Below are positions 53,716 to 61,874 of a DNA stretch of 64,000 nt, one piece after another. Numbering within the stretch: position 1 is the stretch's first letter; each line of letters begins with the position of its first letter. A model generated the notes under the pieces. It had not been told where the DNA came from. It worked only from the letters and a program-made list of their open reading frames with translations, and made no database searches. Source of the DNA: Deinococcales bacterium (GTDB taxonomy: Bacteria; Deinococcota; Deinococci; Deinococcales; JAAFIG01); contig JANXTZ010000034.1 of NCBI GenBank assembly GCA_025352125.1, positions 62,001-126,000 on the forward strand. Direction: 5' to 3'. A program made the position numbers and the translations under genes.

Positions 53716-54678
53716 ATGCTCAATCGCCGCAATTTTATGGCTCAGGTCGGCATCCTCGCCTCTGGCAGCGTGTTAGGCTCGAATTTCAACCTTTCCGAAC
53801 CTGCTCTTGCCAAGGATTTAAAGTCTGAACCTCGAGCACCCGATTTTCGGATTGCGCACCTGACCGACATGCACGTGATGCCAGACGGGGCAATGTCGGT
53901 GAACGCCCAGGCTGGGTTTATTCAGGCGCTCGAGCACGCCCAAAATCTCAACCGCAAACCCGATCTGATCTTGCAGGGCGGTGATGCGATCATGGACGCA
54001 TTGCGCACAAACAAGGGCGATGTCAAAGCCCAATGGGAGGCGTTTCAGCAGGCACTCGCCAAGCATTTACACACCCCGATTCGTCACGCCATTGGCAATC
54101 ACGATTGCTGGACTGGACCTGGCAGCAAAGACGACCCGTTGCACGGCAAAGCCTGGGCGTTGCAGGAGTACAAACTGAAGACACCATACTATTCGTTTGA
54201 CGCGGGCAACTGGCATTTCGTCGTGCTTGACTCGACCAACCTGGCAACCCAAGACTCACACGGTTACACGGCAAAATTTGATGAAGCACAGTTCAAATGG
54301 CTCGAGCATGACCTGATAACCACACCAGCAGCCCGTCCGGTACTGGTCATGTCGCACATTCCGATTCTGGCGGTTGCGCCGTACATGGACGGCGACAACG
54401 AAACCACGGGCAATTGGGTTGTCCCAGGCGCTTGGATGCACATTGACGCAAGGCGCTTGAAAACCCTTTTCGCGGCGCATCCCAACGTGCGCTTGTGCCT
54501 CAGTGGACATATTCATTTGCAAGACAGCGCGGTTTACAACGGCGTGACTTACGCCTGCAACGGCGCAGTCTGCGGCAATTGGTGGCGCGGCAATTATCAG
54601 GAAACCAAACCAGGTTATGCAGTCGTGGACTTGTACAATGACGGAACCTTCAACCTCGAGTATGTGCAATATGCGTAG
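53716..54678 (+). CDS. Exported calcineurin-like metallophosphoesterase
   Basis: The 320-residue protein starts MLNRRNFMAQVGILASGS, a twin-arginine-type signal. Metallophosphatase motifs follow: IAHLTDMHVMPDG (DxH), LILQGGDAIMDAL (GD), HAIGNHDCWTGPG (GNHD), VLVMSHIPILAVA (H) and LCLSGHIHLQDSAVYN (GHxH). It probably hydrolyses phosphomonoesters or diesters outside the cytoplasm. TAGACT (53704-53709) lies 6 bases before the ATG. It converges with cobT across the hairpin repeats at 54761-54924. Confidence 0.92.
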   Translation: MLNRRNFMAQVGILASGSVLGSNFNLSEPALAKDLKSEPRAPDFRIAHLTDMHVMPDGAMSVNAQAGFIQALEHAQNLNRKPDLILQGGDAIMDALRTNKGDVKAQWEAFQQALAKHLHTPIRHAIGNHDCWTGPGSKDDPLHGKAWALQEYKLKTPYYSFDAGNWHFVVLDSTNLATQDSHGYTAKFDEAQFKWLEHDLITTPAARPVLVMSHIPILAVAPYMDGDNETTGNWVVPGAWMHIDARRLKTLFAAHPNVRLCLSGHIHLQDSAVYNGVTYACNGAVCGNWWRGNYQETKPGYAVVDLYNDGTFNLEYVQYA

Positions 54679-54760
54679 CAATGAGACGCGTCCATTGACT
54701 GCAACCTCAATCCAGAAACTCGAGCCTCTCCTCGGAAAACGAACTTTACCTCGCCTGAAG

Positions 54761-54924
54761 CCCTCATCCGGCGCTACGCGCCACCTTCTCCCCAAGGGGA
54801 GAAGGAAATTCAAAAACATCAAGCCACACGTGTAGAAAACGTAAGCTCCCTTCTCCTGATGTTGGGAGAAGCGCCCAAGCCCGAAGGTGCTGCTTTAAGG
54901 GCAAGAAGGGTCGGGGATGAGGGT
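54761..54924. repeat. Two units of the CCTTCTCCC hairpin repeat
   Basis: One unit (54761-54805) has CCCTCATCCGGCGC, CACCTTCTCCCC and GGGGAGAAGG. A second, inverted and longer unit (54848-54924) has CCCTTCTCCTG, TTGGGAGAAG and AGAAGGGTCGGGGATGAGGG. They fill most of the 262-bp gap between convergent genes; no gene is visible there. Confidence 0.7.
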
Positions 54925-54940
54925 AGACAGCACAACCGTT

Positions 54941-56014
54941 TTACCTTTTATTCGGTACGCTCGCTTCGGCAAAGGTCGCCATCTCGGTCAACGCTCTGGC
55001 TGCCGCCTCGAGCACAGGCATGGCTAAGAGCGCCCCCGTGCCTTCGCCCAACCGCAAGCCGTAATCAAACAGAGGCTCGAGTTTTAAATGCGTCAGTTGA
55101 ATGCGGTGTCCTGGTTCTTGTGAAACATGCGATGCGCTCAAATATTCTTGCACCGTGCTCGAGATTCCACACGCCACCAACGCGGCAGCCCCAGCGATAA
55201 AACCGTCCACAATCACAGGGATTTTGGCGCTCGCGCCTTGCAGCATCACGCCGACCATCGCGGCAATCTCGAGTCCACCCATGACCTCGAGTGCCGCCAG
55301 GGCGTCGTCTGGTTCGAGTCCTGCCTCTCTGGCATTGTCAAGCACCAGTTCGATGATAGAAATTTTCCTCGAGAATGTCACCACGTCAATGCCTGTGCCG
55401 CGCCCCGTGACTTCAATCACGTCTTTGCCCGTCAACCACGCGGTCAATGCCGCGCTGGGCGTGGTGTTTCCAATGCCCATGTCTCCCGCCGCCAGCAAAT
55501 TTGCGCCCGCTTCAATTGCAATTCTCGCAGCGTTCGTCCCTGCCAGAATCGCTTGTGCCGTCTCGAGCCTGGTCATGGCGGGTTCTCTGGCAATGTTGCC
55601 CGTGCCGCGTCTGACTTTGGCTTGAATCAAATCGTTGTGGTCTGCCAGGTCAGCGTTCACACCAACATCGAGCACCAAAACCTTGGCATTCACGGCTCGA
55701 GCGATGGCACTGACCGCCGCGCCACCAGCCAGGAAATTTTGCACCATTGCGGGTGTGACCTCGCTGGGGTAGGCGCTGATGCCCTCTTTCGTGACGCCGT
55801 GATCGCCAGCGCAGACGATCACGGCTTTGCCAGCAATCGTAGGTTTTTCTGTGCCGTAAATGCCTGCCAGCCAAACGCTTAAATCCTCGAGCCTGCCCAG
55901 TGAACCAGGCGGTTTGGTCAGTTGCGCTTGCCGTATTTTCGCCCTGTCTCGAGCGCTTTGATCTGTCGGTGTGATGCCCTCAACAAGCTGCTGAAGTTGC
56001 TCGAGTTCGTTCAT
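54941..56014 (-). CDS. cobT: Nicotinate-nucleotide--dimethylbenzimidazole phosphoribosyltransferase
   Basis: The 357-residue enzyme contains QLTKPPGSLGRLEDLSVWLA, VIVCAGDHGVTKEGISAYPS, NFLAGGAAVSAIARAVNAKV, DMGIGNTTPSAALTAWLTGK and the C-terminal LRLGEGTGALLAMPVLEAAA with the catalytic Glu. It makes alpha-ribazole phosphate, the lower-ligand nucleotide of cobalamin. TAAGCT lies 6 bases before the ATG (leaderless), and the alpha-ribazole phosphatase gene diverges 40 bp away. No cobalamin riboswitch is recognisable. Confidence 0.95.
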   Translation of the reverse strand: MNELEQLQQLVEGITPTDQSARDRAKIRQAQLTKPPGSLGRLEDLSVWLAGIYGTEKPTIAGKAVIVCAGDHGVTKEGISAYPSEVTPAMVQNFLAGGAAVSAIARAVNAKVLVLDVGVNADLADHNDLIQAKVRRGTGNIAREPAMTRLETAQAILAGTNAARIAIEAGANLLAAGDMGIGNTTPSAALTAWLTGKDVIEVTGRGTGIDVVTFSRKISIIELVLDNAREAGLEPDDALAALEVMGGLEIAAMVGVMLQGASAKIPVIVDGFIAGAAALVACGISSTVQEYLSASHVSQEPGHRIQLTHLKLEPLFDYGLRLGEGTGALLAMPVLEAAARALTEMATFAEASVPNKR

Positions 56015-56054
56015 AAAAGAAGCTTACCAGTCGCTTGTCGGGATACAATGGGGC

Positions 56055-56690
56055 GTGAACAACGACCTGCCCCTGCGTTTGACTTTTGTGCGCCACGCCG
56101 TGACCGACTGGAATCTCGAGGGACGCTGGCAGGGTTGGAGCGATGTGCCGTTGGGTGAGGCTGGGCGCGTTCAAGCCAAATCCCTAAAAACCAAATTGAG
56201 TGGTGTCAATTACGATCTCGTGTTCAGTTCTGACCTTTCCCGCGCCATCGAAACCGCGACCCTGGCAGGATTTGAACCCTCCCTCGAGCCTCGATTGCGT
56301 GAAATCCATTTTGGTGAAATCGAAGGCAAAACCAACCAAGAGGTTCAAGCACATCCTGGTTTCAGAACATGGCTTGCCGATCCGATGCACACCAAAATTG
56401 AGGGCGGTGAATCGTATTTTGATCTTCAAACCCGAGCATTTGAGTGGCTCGAGGGTCTGCCCGAATCGGGTGAGGTTCTGGCTTTCACGCACGGCGGTGT
56501 GGTTCACACACTCGTTCCAAAATTGCTCGAGACGACCACCTTTGCAGGTCCTCGTTGGTGGCGTTTTCAAGTGCTTCACGCCTCCGTCACCAAACTCGAG
56601 CGTTGGGAAATGCCGAACGGTCAGTTTGCCTGGACGTTGACGGGTTTGAATGACACCACGCACCTCGAGACTGTCTTTGCCGAAAAATAA
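56055..56690 (+). CDS. cobC: Histidine phosphatase, probable alpha-ribazole phosphatase
   Basis: The 211-residue protein has the phosphoglycerate-mutase-like signature LTFVRHAVTDWNLEGRWQGW (catalytic His), DLVFSSDLSRAIETA, REIHFGEIEGKTNQEV and the second His in VLAFTHGGVVHTLVPKLL. Location between cobT and cobU/cobS supports alpha-ribazole phosphatase (removal of the 5' phosphate before or after joining to cobinamide). TACAAT lies 5 bases before the GTG (leaderless). A general phosphoglycerate-mutase-like activity cannot be excluded. Confidence 0.82.
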   Translation: MNNDLPLRLTFVRHAVTDWNLEGRWQGWSDVPLGEAGRVQAKSLKTKLSGVNYDLVFSSDLSRAIETATLAGFEPSLEPRLREIHFGEIEGKTNQEVQAHPGFRTWLADPMHTKIEGGESYFDLQTRAFEWLEGLPESGEVLAFTHGGVVHTLVPKLLETTTFAGPRWWRFQVLHASVTKLERWEMPNGQFAWTLTGLNDTTHLETVFAEK

Positions 56691-56765
56691 TCTAAATTTT
56701 AAATAATTCAATTTACAAATAATTTTAAGAACCAGAACGTCGATTTCTCGAAAAAGCACCAAAAC

Positions 56766-56808
56766 CCCCTTCTCCCGCAGGCGGGAGAAGGGTTGGGGAT
56801 GAGGGTGG
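56766..56808. repeat. CCTTCTCCCGC hairpin repeat
   Basis: CCCTTCTCCCGC-ag-GCGGGAGAAGGG followed by TTGGGGATGAGGG lies between the convergent cobC and cobU genes, where it may act as a bidirectional transcript end. Confidence 0.75.
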
Positions 56809-56848
56809 AAAGGTCAAATGTTTTTTCTTAACATCCTCGAGCTTCCAA

Positions 56849-57358
56849 TCATTTCAGCCGCAATGACAATCCCGCCACCAGCAAATACGCTTCACTCGAG
56901 GCAGCCGCAACCATTTGGTTTGTCCGTCCAAGTACATCTCGAAAAAGCCGCCCGAGTGGATATTCTGGTACAATTCCAGAGCCGACTTCGTTGCTGACCA
57001 CAATCAATTTTAGATCTCGAGTATGGGCAATCTCGATCATGGTTTGAATTCGTTCGAGAATTTCGGGTTCGGAACGATTCTCGAGCATCAAATTTGAAAC
57101 CAGCAAACTGAGACAGTCCAGAATCACGACTCGAGTTTGAGTGTGCTCGAGCGCGGTCTTGACATCAATCGGGGCTTCAATGGTCGTCCATTCTCGGGGT
57201 CGCTCGAGTTGATGTTTGTGAATACGTTCGGTCATTTCGGTGTCACTTGCTTGTGCGGTGGCAATGAAAGTTACAGGTTCAAGCGTGGCTCGAGCGAGAT
57301 TGAGCGCGAACGTACTTTTGCCTGAGCGTGCGCCGCCCGTAATGAAGACAAGACTCAT
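56849..57358 (-). CDS. cobU: Bifunctional adenosylcobinamide kinase/adenosylcobinamide-phosphate guanylyltransferase
   Basis: The 169-residue enzyme has the P-loop FITGGARSGKSTFALNLA, FIATAQASDTEMTERIHKHQ (with the His that is guanylylated nearby), VVILDCLSLLVSNLML, LIVVSNEVGSGIVPEYPLGR and FRDVLGRTNQMVAAASSEAY. It phosphorylates adenosylcobinamide and attaches GMP. The ATG overlaps the stop of cobS (57358-57355), so the two are translationally coupled and probably follow dnaG in one transcript. Confidence 0.95.
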   Translation of the reverse strand: MSLVFITGGARSGKSTFALNLARATLEPVTFIATAQASDTEMTERIHKHQLERPREWTTIEAPIDVKTALEHTQTRVVILDCLSLLVSNLMLENRSEPEILERIQTMIEIAHTRDLKLIVVSNEVGSGIVPEYPLGRLFRDVLGRTNQMVAAASSEAYLLVAGLSLRLK

Positions 57359-58059
57359 ACAAACGCCGAAATCAAGATGGTGGTTTCGCAAAGTTCGACC
57401 ACGCTGCCGTACACGTCTCCGCCGATGCCGCCGCCAAGTTTTCGGGCGGCAAAACCCGAGACGACCAGTGCCGTGATAATCGCAACGGTTGCGCCTTTCG
57501 GGTTGAGCAAAATTGCGGGAACGGCAATCAGCAGTCCGACTTGCCAGTTGCCCTCTCTGGCACGTGCACCAAGGCTTTCGGCTCGAGCGGCGGGGAAGAG
57601 GTTCATTGGGATTAAGAGCGCGGCTCGAGCCAGGACGGGTGTGGTGATGATGGCGAGCAGGTTGGGTTGAGCACTCAAAGCACTCCATTTGGTTAAAAGT
57701 TGCATCACACCTGCAGCAAGCCCAAAAGCGCCAATGTGAACATCCGAAAGTATCTTCAAGCGCTCCAAGGGGGTCTTGGTGGCGAGCACGGCATCTGAAG
57801 CGTCAACAAGTCCATCGAAGTGCAACATGCCCGTTAAAGCCAGCCACAGCGCGAGCTGGAGGGCAGCGGCAATGCCAGTCGGCAGGCTCGAGGTGAGCCA
57901 GACAGTCAAAGCCAGCAGCAGACCGAGCGTCCAACCCACAGCAGGATAGTAACCACTGGCGTTGGCAAACTCGCCGTCTTTGATCTCGCCAACGTGCGGG
58001 AAAGGCAGCGTGGTCAAGAACGTGTGTGCCAGGTGCAAACCGCGCCAGATTGAATTCAC
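57355..58059 (-). CDS. cobS: Adenosylcobinamide-GDP ribazoletransferase (cobalamin synthase)
   Basis: The 234-residue integral membrane enzyme shows HTFLTTLPFPHVGEI, GYYPAVGWTLGLLLALTVWL, the metal motif MLHFDGLVDASDAVLATKTP, SDVHIGAFGLAAGVMQLLTK and GGGIGGDVYGSVVELCETTI. It joins alpha-ribazole to adenosylcobinamide-GDP to finish cobalamin. It starts 19 bp after dnaG and overlaps cobU, an unusual placement for a vitamin gene behind the primase gene. The start is GTG. Confidence 0.94.
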   Translation of the reverse strand: MNSIWRGLHLAHTFLTTLPFPHVGEIKDGEFANASGYYPAVGWTLGLLLALTVWLTSSLPTGIAAALQLALWLALTGMLHFDGLVDASDAVLATKTPLERLKILSDVHIGAFGLAAGVMQLLTKWSALSAQPNLLAIITTPVLARAALLIPMNLFPAARAESLGARAREGNWQVGLLIAVPAILLNPKGATVAIITALVVSGFAARKLGGGIGGDVYGSVVELCETTILISAFV

Positions 58060-58078
58060 AAAACCTTAGCAAGCATTT

Positions 58079-59803
58079 CTAAGCCCGCATTCTGCTGCGG
58101 CGTTCGGCTTCCATGGCGCGTTGCAGGTCGCCGCATTGTTTTGCCAGAATCAATTGTTGTTCGGGGAGCGCTTTGGGAATCTGTGATTTCAATGCCGACA
58201 ACTCTTGACGCAAGGTGTCCTCGCGTTGCCGCGACGAAATTTGCACCACCGCAAAATCTTCCTCACCTATCTCGAGCGCCTGATCTGGCGCGGTGAACAC
58301 GCCCTCAAACAACATGCTGGCTTCGGGGCGACCCATGAAATGCTCGAGGATCTGCTGGCTGCTGGTGGCGGTGCGGGCAACCTCGATCAGTTCGGCAACC
58401 AGGGGGTTTTCAAACATGGCTTCGCCGTCGAGTTTGGCGGTCAAACCAGGGTTTTGCACCAAGAGTTTTGCCAGTTTGATCTCGTCGCCACCGCTCGAGC
58501 GTGAAAGCCCAGACATTTGCATTCGGTCAATGTTCTGACCCTTTGGACGGTTGGCATTTAAAAACTGGTCAAGCATTTTCGGCTCGAGTTGCAAGCGGTC
58601 TTCGACCAAACGCCGAAGCTCGAGCGCCACAGGGTCAAAGACTTCTCGCGGACGAAGTGCAGGTAAAAGCGCTTGAAGCACCCCGCGTTTGCCGTCCAGG
58701 GTGTTGGCATCAAATTTCTCGAGGGCGGCGTTCAAGCGAAATTCCACCTCAGTCACGCCGCTGTTCAACGCAAGCTCGAGGTCAGCCTTTCCGCCAGCCA
58801 GCAGAATATCGGCGGCGTCCTTGCCGCCTGGTGCGATCACGGCGCTGACCAGGAACATCCGTCCAATTTCTTGATCGAGTCCCGCCAAGGTGGCGCGTTG
58901 TCCCGCCGCATCGTTGTCAAACAGCAACTCGAGTTTGCGCACGCCCTGGCGCACCAGCAAATGGGCGTGGTCAGGAGTCAGTGCTGTACCCAGGCTGGCG
59001 ACCGCGCCCGTCAAGCCGTGCTGGTGCATGGCAATCACGTCCATGTAACCTTCAACGACCACCGCATTGCCCGTTTCTTGAATGTGTTTGCGGGCTAACT
59101 CGAGACCGTAAAGTGTGTCGTGTTTTTTGAAGACTTCGGTTTCGGGCGAGTTTAAATATTTGGGTTTGGAATCGTCCAAAACCCGCCCACCAAAAGCCAC
59201 AATGCGCCCGAGATAATCTTTAATCGGAAACATCACGCGCCCTCGAAAACGGTCATAAATCCGTCCCGTGTCCTGGGCTTCTGCCAGCAATCCAGTCTCG
59301 AGCAACTCGTGCTCACCCAAGCCTCGGGCTTTGGCGTACTTCAAAAGGTTGTCAAACCCTGCGGGCGCGTAACCCAAGCCAAACATTTCGATGCTGGCGT
59401 CGGTCACCCCGCGCCGTTGCAGGTAAGCCAGCGCCTCGGAGTTGGGCAGTTGAGACTTAAAATACTGTGCCGCGAAGGCGTTGACTTCAAACAAATCGCG
59501 TTTGCGTTTGTCCTGCACGCCAGATGTTGGCTCGAGTGCAACGCCTGCCTTGGATGCCAGTTTTTCGAGCGCTTCGCGGAAGGTGATGCCCTCGACCAGT
59601 TGCACAAATTTGAAGACATCGCCACCCGTTTTGGTCGAAAAGCAGTAAAACAGTTGCTTGGCGGTATCAACGTAAAAACTTGGCGTTTTTTCTTTGCTGA
59701 ACGGCGAAAGTCCCTTAAACTTATTTGCCCCAGATGGTTTTAACGCCACGTATTCCGCGACCACTTCGCGGATGTCAAGTCGTTGGCGTATCTCTTCTTT
59801 CAT
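58079..59803 (-). CDS. dnaG: DNA primase with degenerate zinc-binding site
   Basis: The 574-residue primase begins MKEEIRQRLDIREVVAEYVA. The CHC2 zinc finger is altered: residues 31-38 read GLSPFSKE, where GLCPFHxE is usual, and residues 53-57 read YCFST, where YCFGC is usual. Three of four ligands are lost. The catalytic core is intact: FGGRVLDDSKPKYLNSPET, the toprim motifs VVVEGYMDVIAMHQHG and LELLFDNDAAGQRATLAGLD. The C-terminal helicase-binding region is present. GAGG lies 10 bases before the ATG. It leads a dnaG-cobS-cobU transcription unit. Confidence 0.94.
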   Translation of the reverse strand: MKEEIRQRLDIREVVAEYVALKPSGANKFKGLSPFSKEKTPSFYVDTAKQLFYCFSTKTGGDVFKFVQLVEGITFREALEKLASKAGVALEPTSGVQDKRKRDLFEVNAFAAQYFKSQLPNSEALAYLQRRGVTDASIEMFGLGYAPAGFDNLLKYAKARGLGEHELLETGLLAEAQDTGRIYDRFRGRVMFPIKDYLGRIVAFGGRVLDDSKPKYLNSPETEVFKKHDTLYGLELARKHIQETGNAVVVEGYMDVIAMHQHGLTGAVASLGTALTPDHAHLLVRQGVRKLELLFDNDAAGQRATLAGLDQEIGRMFLVSAVIAPGGKDAADILLAGGKADLELALNSGVTEVEFRLNAALEKFDANTLDGKRGVLQALLPALRPREVFDPVALELRRLVEDRLQLEPKMLDQFLNANRPKGQNIDRMQMSGLSRSSGGDEIKLAKLLVQNPGLTAKLDGEAMFENPLVAELIEVARTATSSQQILEHFMGRPEASMLFEGVFTAPDQALEIGEEDFAVVQISSRQREDTLRQELSALKSQIPKALPEQQLILAKQCGDLQRAMEAERRSRMRA

Positions 59804-60018
59804 CGGGACAACCTCGTTTTACAGCAAATTGGCGCAGCAAAAGCCACTGTCACTTCGGCTCAAGATCAGGCTCAAGAAAAGTCATTCTATCCTTTTTCAA
59901 ATTTGAACGCATGAAGACTGCAAAGTCTAAACTTTGAACTAAATTGCTGCAAAAATGCTGTCCTAGAGCGGTTTTGTTTTTTGTCTCGTGTGACTGACGT
60001 ATGAATTTAGAATAAAGA

Positions 60019-60045
60019 GATGGAGCGCCAAAACTACGCTCCATC
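60019..60045 (-). terminator. Terminator after the Rad52-like gene
   Basis: A perfect 9-bp stem GATGGAGCG / CGCTCCATC (60019-60027, 60037-60045) with a 9-nt loop is followed on the minus strand by TCTTTATTCT. It separates the Rad52-like gene from dnaG; the remaining gap 59804-60018 is AT-rich and should contain the dnaG promoter. Confidence 0.75.
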
Positions 60046-60067
60046 TTCGCAACTTTTTGGGCTTTGG

Positions 60068-60889
60068 TTAACGGCTCGAGGCGTCCCAGACCCCGCGTTT
60101 GACGGCAGTTTCCTCGAGTTGTCGCATCACTTCGTTGCCGTCGCGCCAATGGAGCGCGTTCAGATCGGCGATGGATTTCTTTAAAATTTTAGAACTCGCC
60201 TCGAGCAATCGATTCTCGAGCGATTCGTCACGCAGGTTAAAAAGCTTGCTGCCAATTGCCATCAAACGTCGCACTTTGGATTCTGAAAACAAGTCCTCGT
60301 CGGTGATGGCGCTGTGGTCGTATTCCTCTAACCCGTCGTCAATGTCCAGGTCTGCACTCGCGCTGACTCGGGTTGCGGGTGGTGCAGGGGGTTCAGGCTC
60401 GAGGTTTTGTGGTTTGCGTTTGTTGGTGGGCGCACCAAGTTGTGATGCTGTTCCCATTGTGGCTCGAGCGGCGGCGGGCAAGCTCGAGATTGTACTTTGC
60501 GCATTTTTGGGTGTTGTCTGCGGGGTGTCAACCACACGAGGCTCGAGGTTGGCTTCCAGTTCGTCAAATTCTGTGGTGAATTGTGTGCCAAAACCGAGCA
60601 TTCCAAGGGCGCGTCCAACCGCTCCGGTCGAGGCTTTTTCAATAAAATCTGGAAAGTGCGTTTTGTCTTCTCGTTTGTACGCCCGAGCGGACTTCACGAC
60701 TGCACCCAGCTTGTCATGAATACTGACGATCCCAAGACATACCGCATAGGTATCCTCGAGTTTGACGATTTCGGTATGAATCGTAAAATTTTCTTCTTTC
60801 TCGTTCAGCCACAACAGCCTTGCCGCCACAGGTAAGTATTCCTTGCTTCCGAGTTTGATCAAATAGTCTCGAGGGTCAAATGCTGGCAT
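60068..60889 (-). CDS. Rad52/Erf/DdrA-like single-strand annealing protein
   Basis: The 273-residue protein has an N-terminal domain of the Rad52/Erf-like superfamily: MPAFDPRDYLIKLGSKEYLP, VAARLLWLNEKEENFTIHTE, and IEKASTGAVGRALGMLGFGT (the conserved GRALxxxGxGTQ helix). A proline-rich linker (residues 115-190) and a small C-terminal helical domain (SKVRRLMAIGSKLFNLRDES, ALHWRDGNEVMRQLEE) follow. Such proteins bind and anneal single-stranded DNA; DdrA of Deinococcus belongs here. Its promoter contains a 19-bp palindrome over the start of transcription, similar to the radiation-response motif. GGAGG precedes the ATG after a leader of about 125 nt. Confidence 0.8.
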   Translation of the reverse strand: MPAFDPRDYLIKLGSKEYLPVAARLLWLNEKEENFTIHTEIVKLEDTYAVCLGIVSIHDKLGAVVKSARAYKREDKTHFPDFIEKASTGAVGRALGMLGFGTQFTTEFDELEANLEPRVVDTPQTTPKNAQSTISSLPAAARATMGTASQLGAPTNKRKPQNLEPEPPAPPATRVSASADLDIDDGLEEYDHSAITDEDLFSESKVRRLMAIGSKLFNLRDESLENRLLEASSKILKKSIADLNALHWRDGNEVMRQLEETAVKRGVWDASSR

Positions 60890-61002
60890 ATTTTTCCTCC
60901 TGGTCGAATCCTGGCGTGGCTTGGCGGCTTTTTGTTGTGGTGTTTGGGTGGTCGTCTTGATGGTCTGATTGCCTGGTTCGTGATTTCATCTTGGCATTTC
61001 CT

Positions 61003-61049
61003 ATTCTGTTACAGACAGAATATTATACCTCATACCCAATCATTTGCAA
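61003..61049 (-). promoter_or_regulatory. Promoter of the Rad52-like gene with an RDRM-like palindrome
   Basis: On the minus strand TTGCAA (61049-61044), a 16-bp spacer and TATAAT (61027-61022) form a strong promoter. The palindrome ATTCTGTTACAGACAGAAT (plus-strand reading, 61003-61021) follows immediately, over the likely start site. Its 17-bp core has the TT-TGT-N5-ACA-AA plan of the Deinococcus radiation/desiccation response motif. The -10 overlaps the parB stop codon. Confidence 0.65.
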
Positions 61050-61874
61050 AATTCTGTTGAGGTCTTCGGGGCTGTGATAATACAACTCCAGCTTGCCTTT
61101 GTTGTCCCCCACGATGCGGACTTTGGTTCCAGAATATCTGGACAATTCCAACTCCAGTTGTCGATGAATTCTTGGCTTGGCAGCCATTGCCGCTGCACTG
61201 GCGCCATTGCCCACAATGCTTTCGGAATTGCGTTTCAGGGCTTCAGTCTGCCGGACATTCAAATCGTTGCTCAGAACTTGCTCGAGCGCCCAGTCACGGT
61301 TCTCCTCCTGAATCCCCAGTATGGCTCGAGCGTGACCCGCCGAAATCGTGCCCTCTTGAAGCGCCTGTTGGGCGTTCTGGCTCAGGCTTAACAAACGTAA
61401 AGAGTTTGTCACCGTACTGCGTGCCTTTCCAACTGCCTGTGCAGCCTCATCCTGCGTGATGCCAAACTCGAGCAGGTTTTTATAACCCCGAGCCTCTTCA
61501 AGCGGATTCAAGTCCTCGCGTTGAAGATTTTCGATCAATGCAATTTCGAGGGTTTCTTGATCCGAAAATTCTTTGACAATAACAGGCACTTCTTCAAGTC
61601 CAGCCATCTGAGCCGCGCGAAAACGACGTTCGCCGGCAATGATTTCGTATTTTTTACCCTTGGTGCGTACCAGTAAGGGTTGTAATACACCTTTGTTTTT
61701 GATACTTGAAGCCAGTTCCTCGAGTGCCGCCTCATCAAAATTGGTGCGTGGTTGTTCTTTGTTGGCAATCAATTCGCTGATTGAAACGTTGTTGGTCTGG
61801 TTGCTGGTCGCTTTGGGCAAAAGCGCGTCCAAGCCGCGTCCCAGTGCCCCTGGTTTCTTAGAGTTTTTGAGCAC
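61023..61874 (-). CDS. parB: Chromosome-partitioning protein ParB
   Basis: The 283-residue protein starts [20 protein letters not shown] and contains the CTPase/ParB box: [53 protein letters not shown] and [17 protein letters not shown]. The helix-turn-helix [20 protein letters not shown] follows, then a C-terminal dimerisation domain. It binds parS, loads the SMC complex and stimulates ParA. The reading frame overlaps the end of parA by 17 bp. Two parS-like sites lie 1.7 kb upstream at the origin. Confidence 0.96.
   Translation of the reverse strand: MLKNSKKPGALGRGLDALLPKATSNQTNNVSISELIANKEQPRTNFDEAALEELASSIKNKGVLQPLLVRTKGKKYEIIAGERRFRAAQMAGLEEVPVIVKEFSDQETLEIALIENLQREDLNPLEEARGYKNLLEFGITQDEAAQAVGKARSTVTNSLRLLSLSQNAQQALQEGTISAGHARAILGIQEENRDWALEQVLSNDLNVRQTEALKRNSESIVGNGASAAAMAAKPRIHRQLELELSRYSGTKVRIVGDNKGKLELYYHSPEDLNRILQMIGYEV

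Noticed and set aside
54941..58059. Cobalamin riboswitch before the cob genes
   Set aside because: cobT and cobC start within a few bases of their -10 hexamers and cobS/cobU follow dnaG closely, leaving no room for the 200-nt RNA or its B12 box.
60890..61000. A 37-codon upstream frame (MKSRTRQSDHQDDHPN...) in the leader of the Rad52-like gene
   Set aside because: It overlaps the main start out of frame, has only a weak ribosome site and a low-complexity composition. It could be chance.
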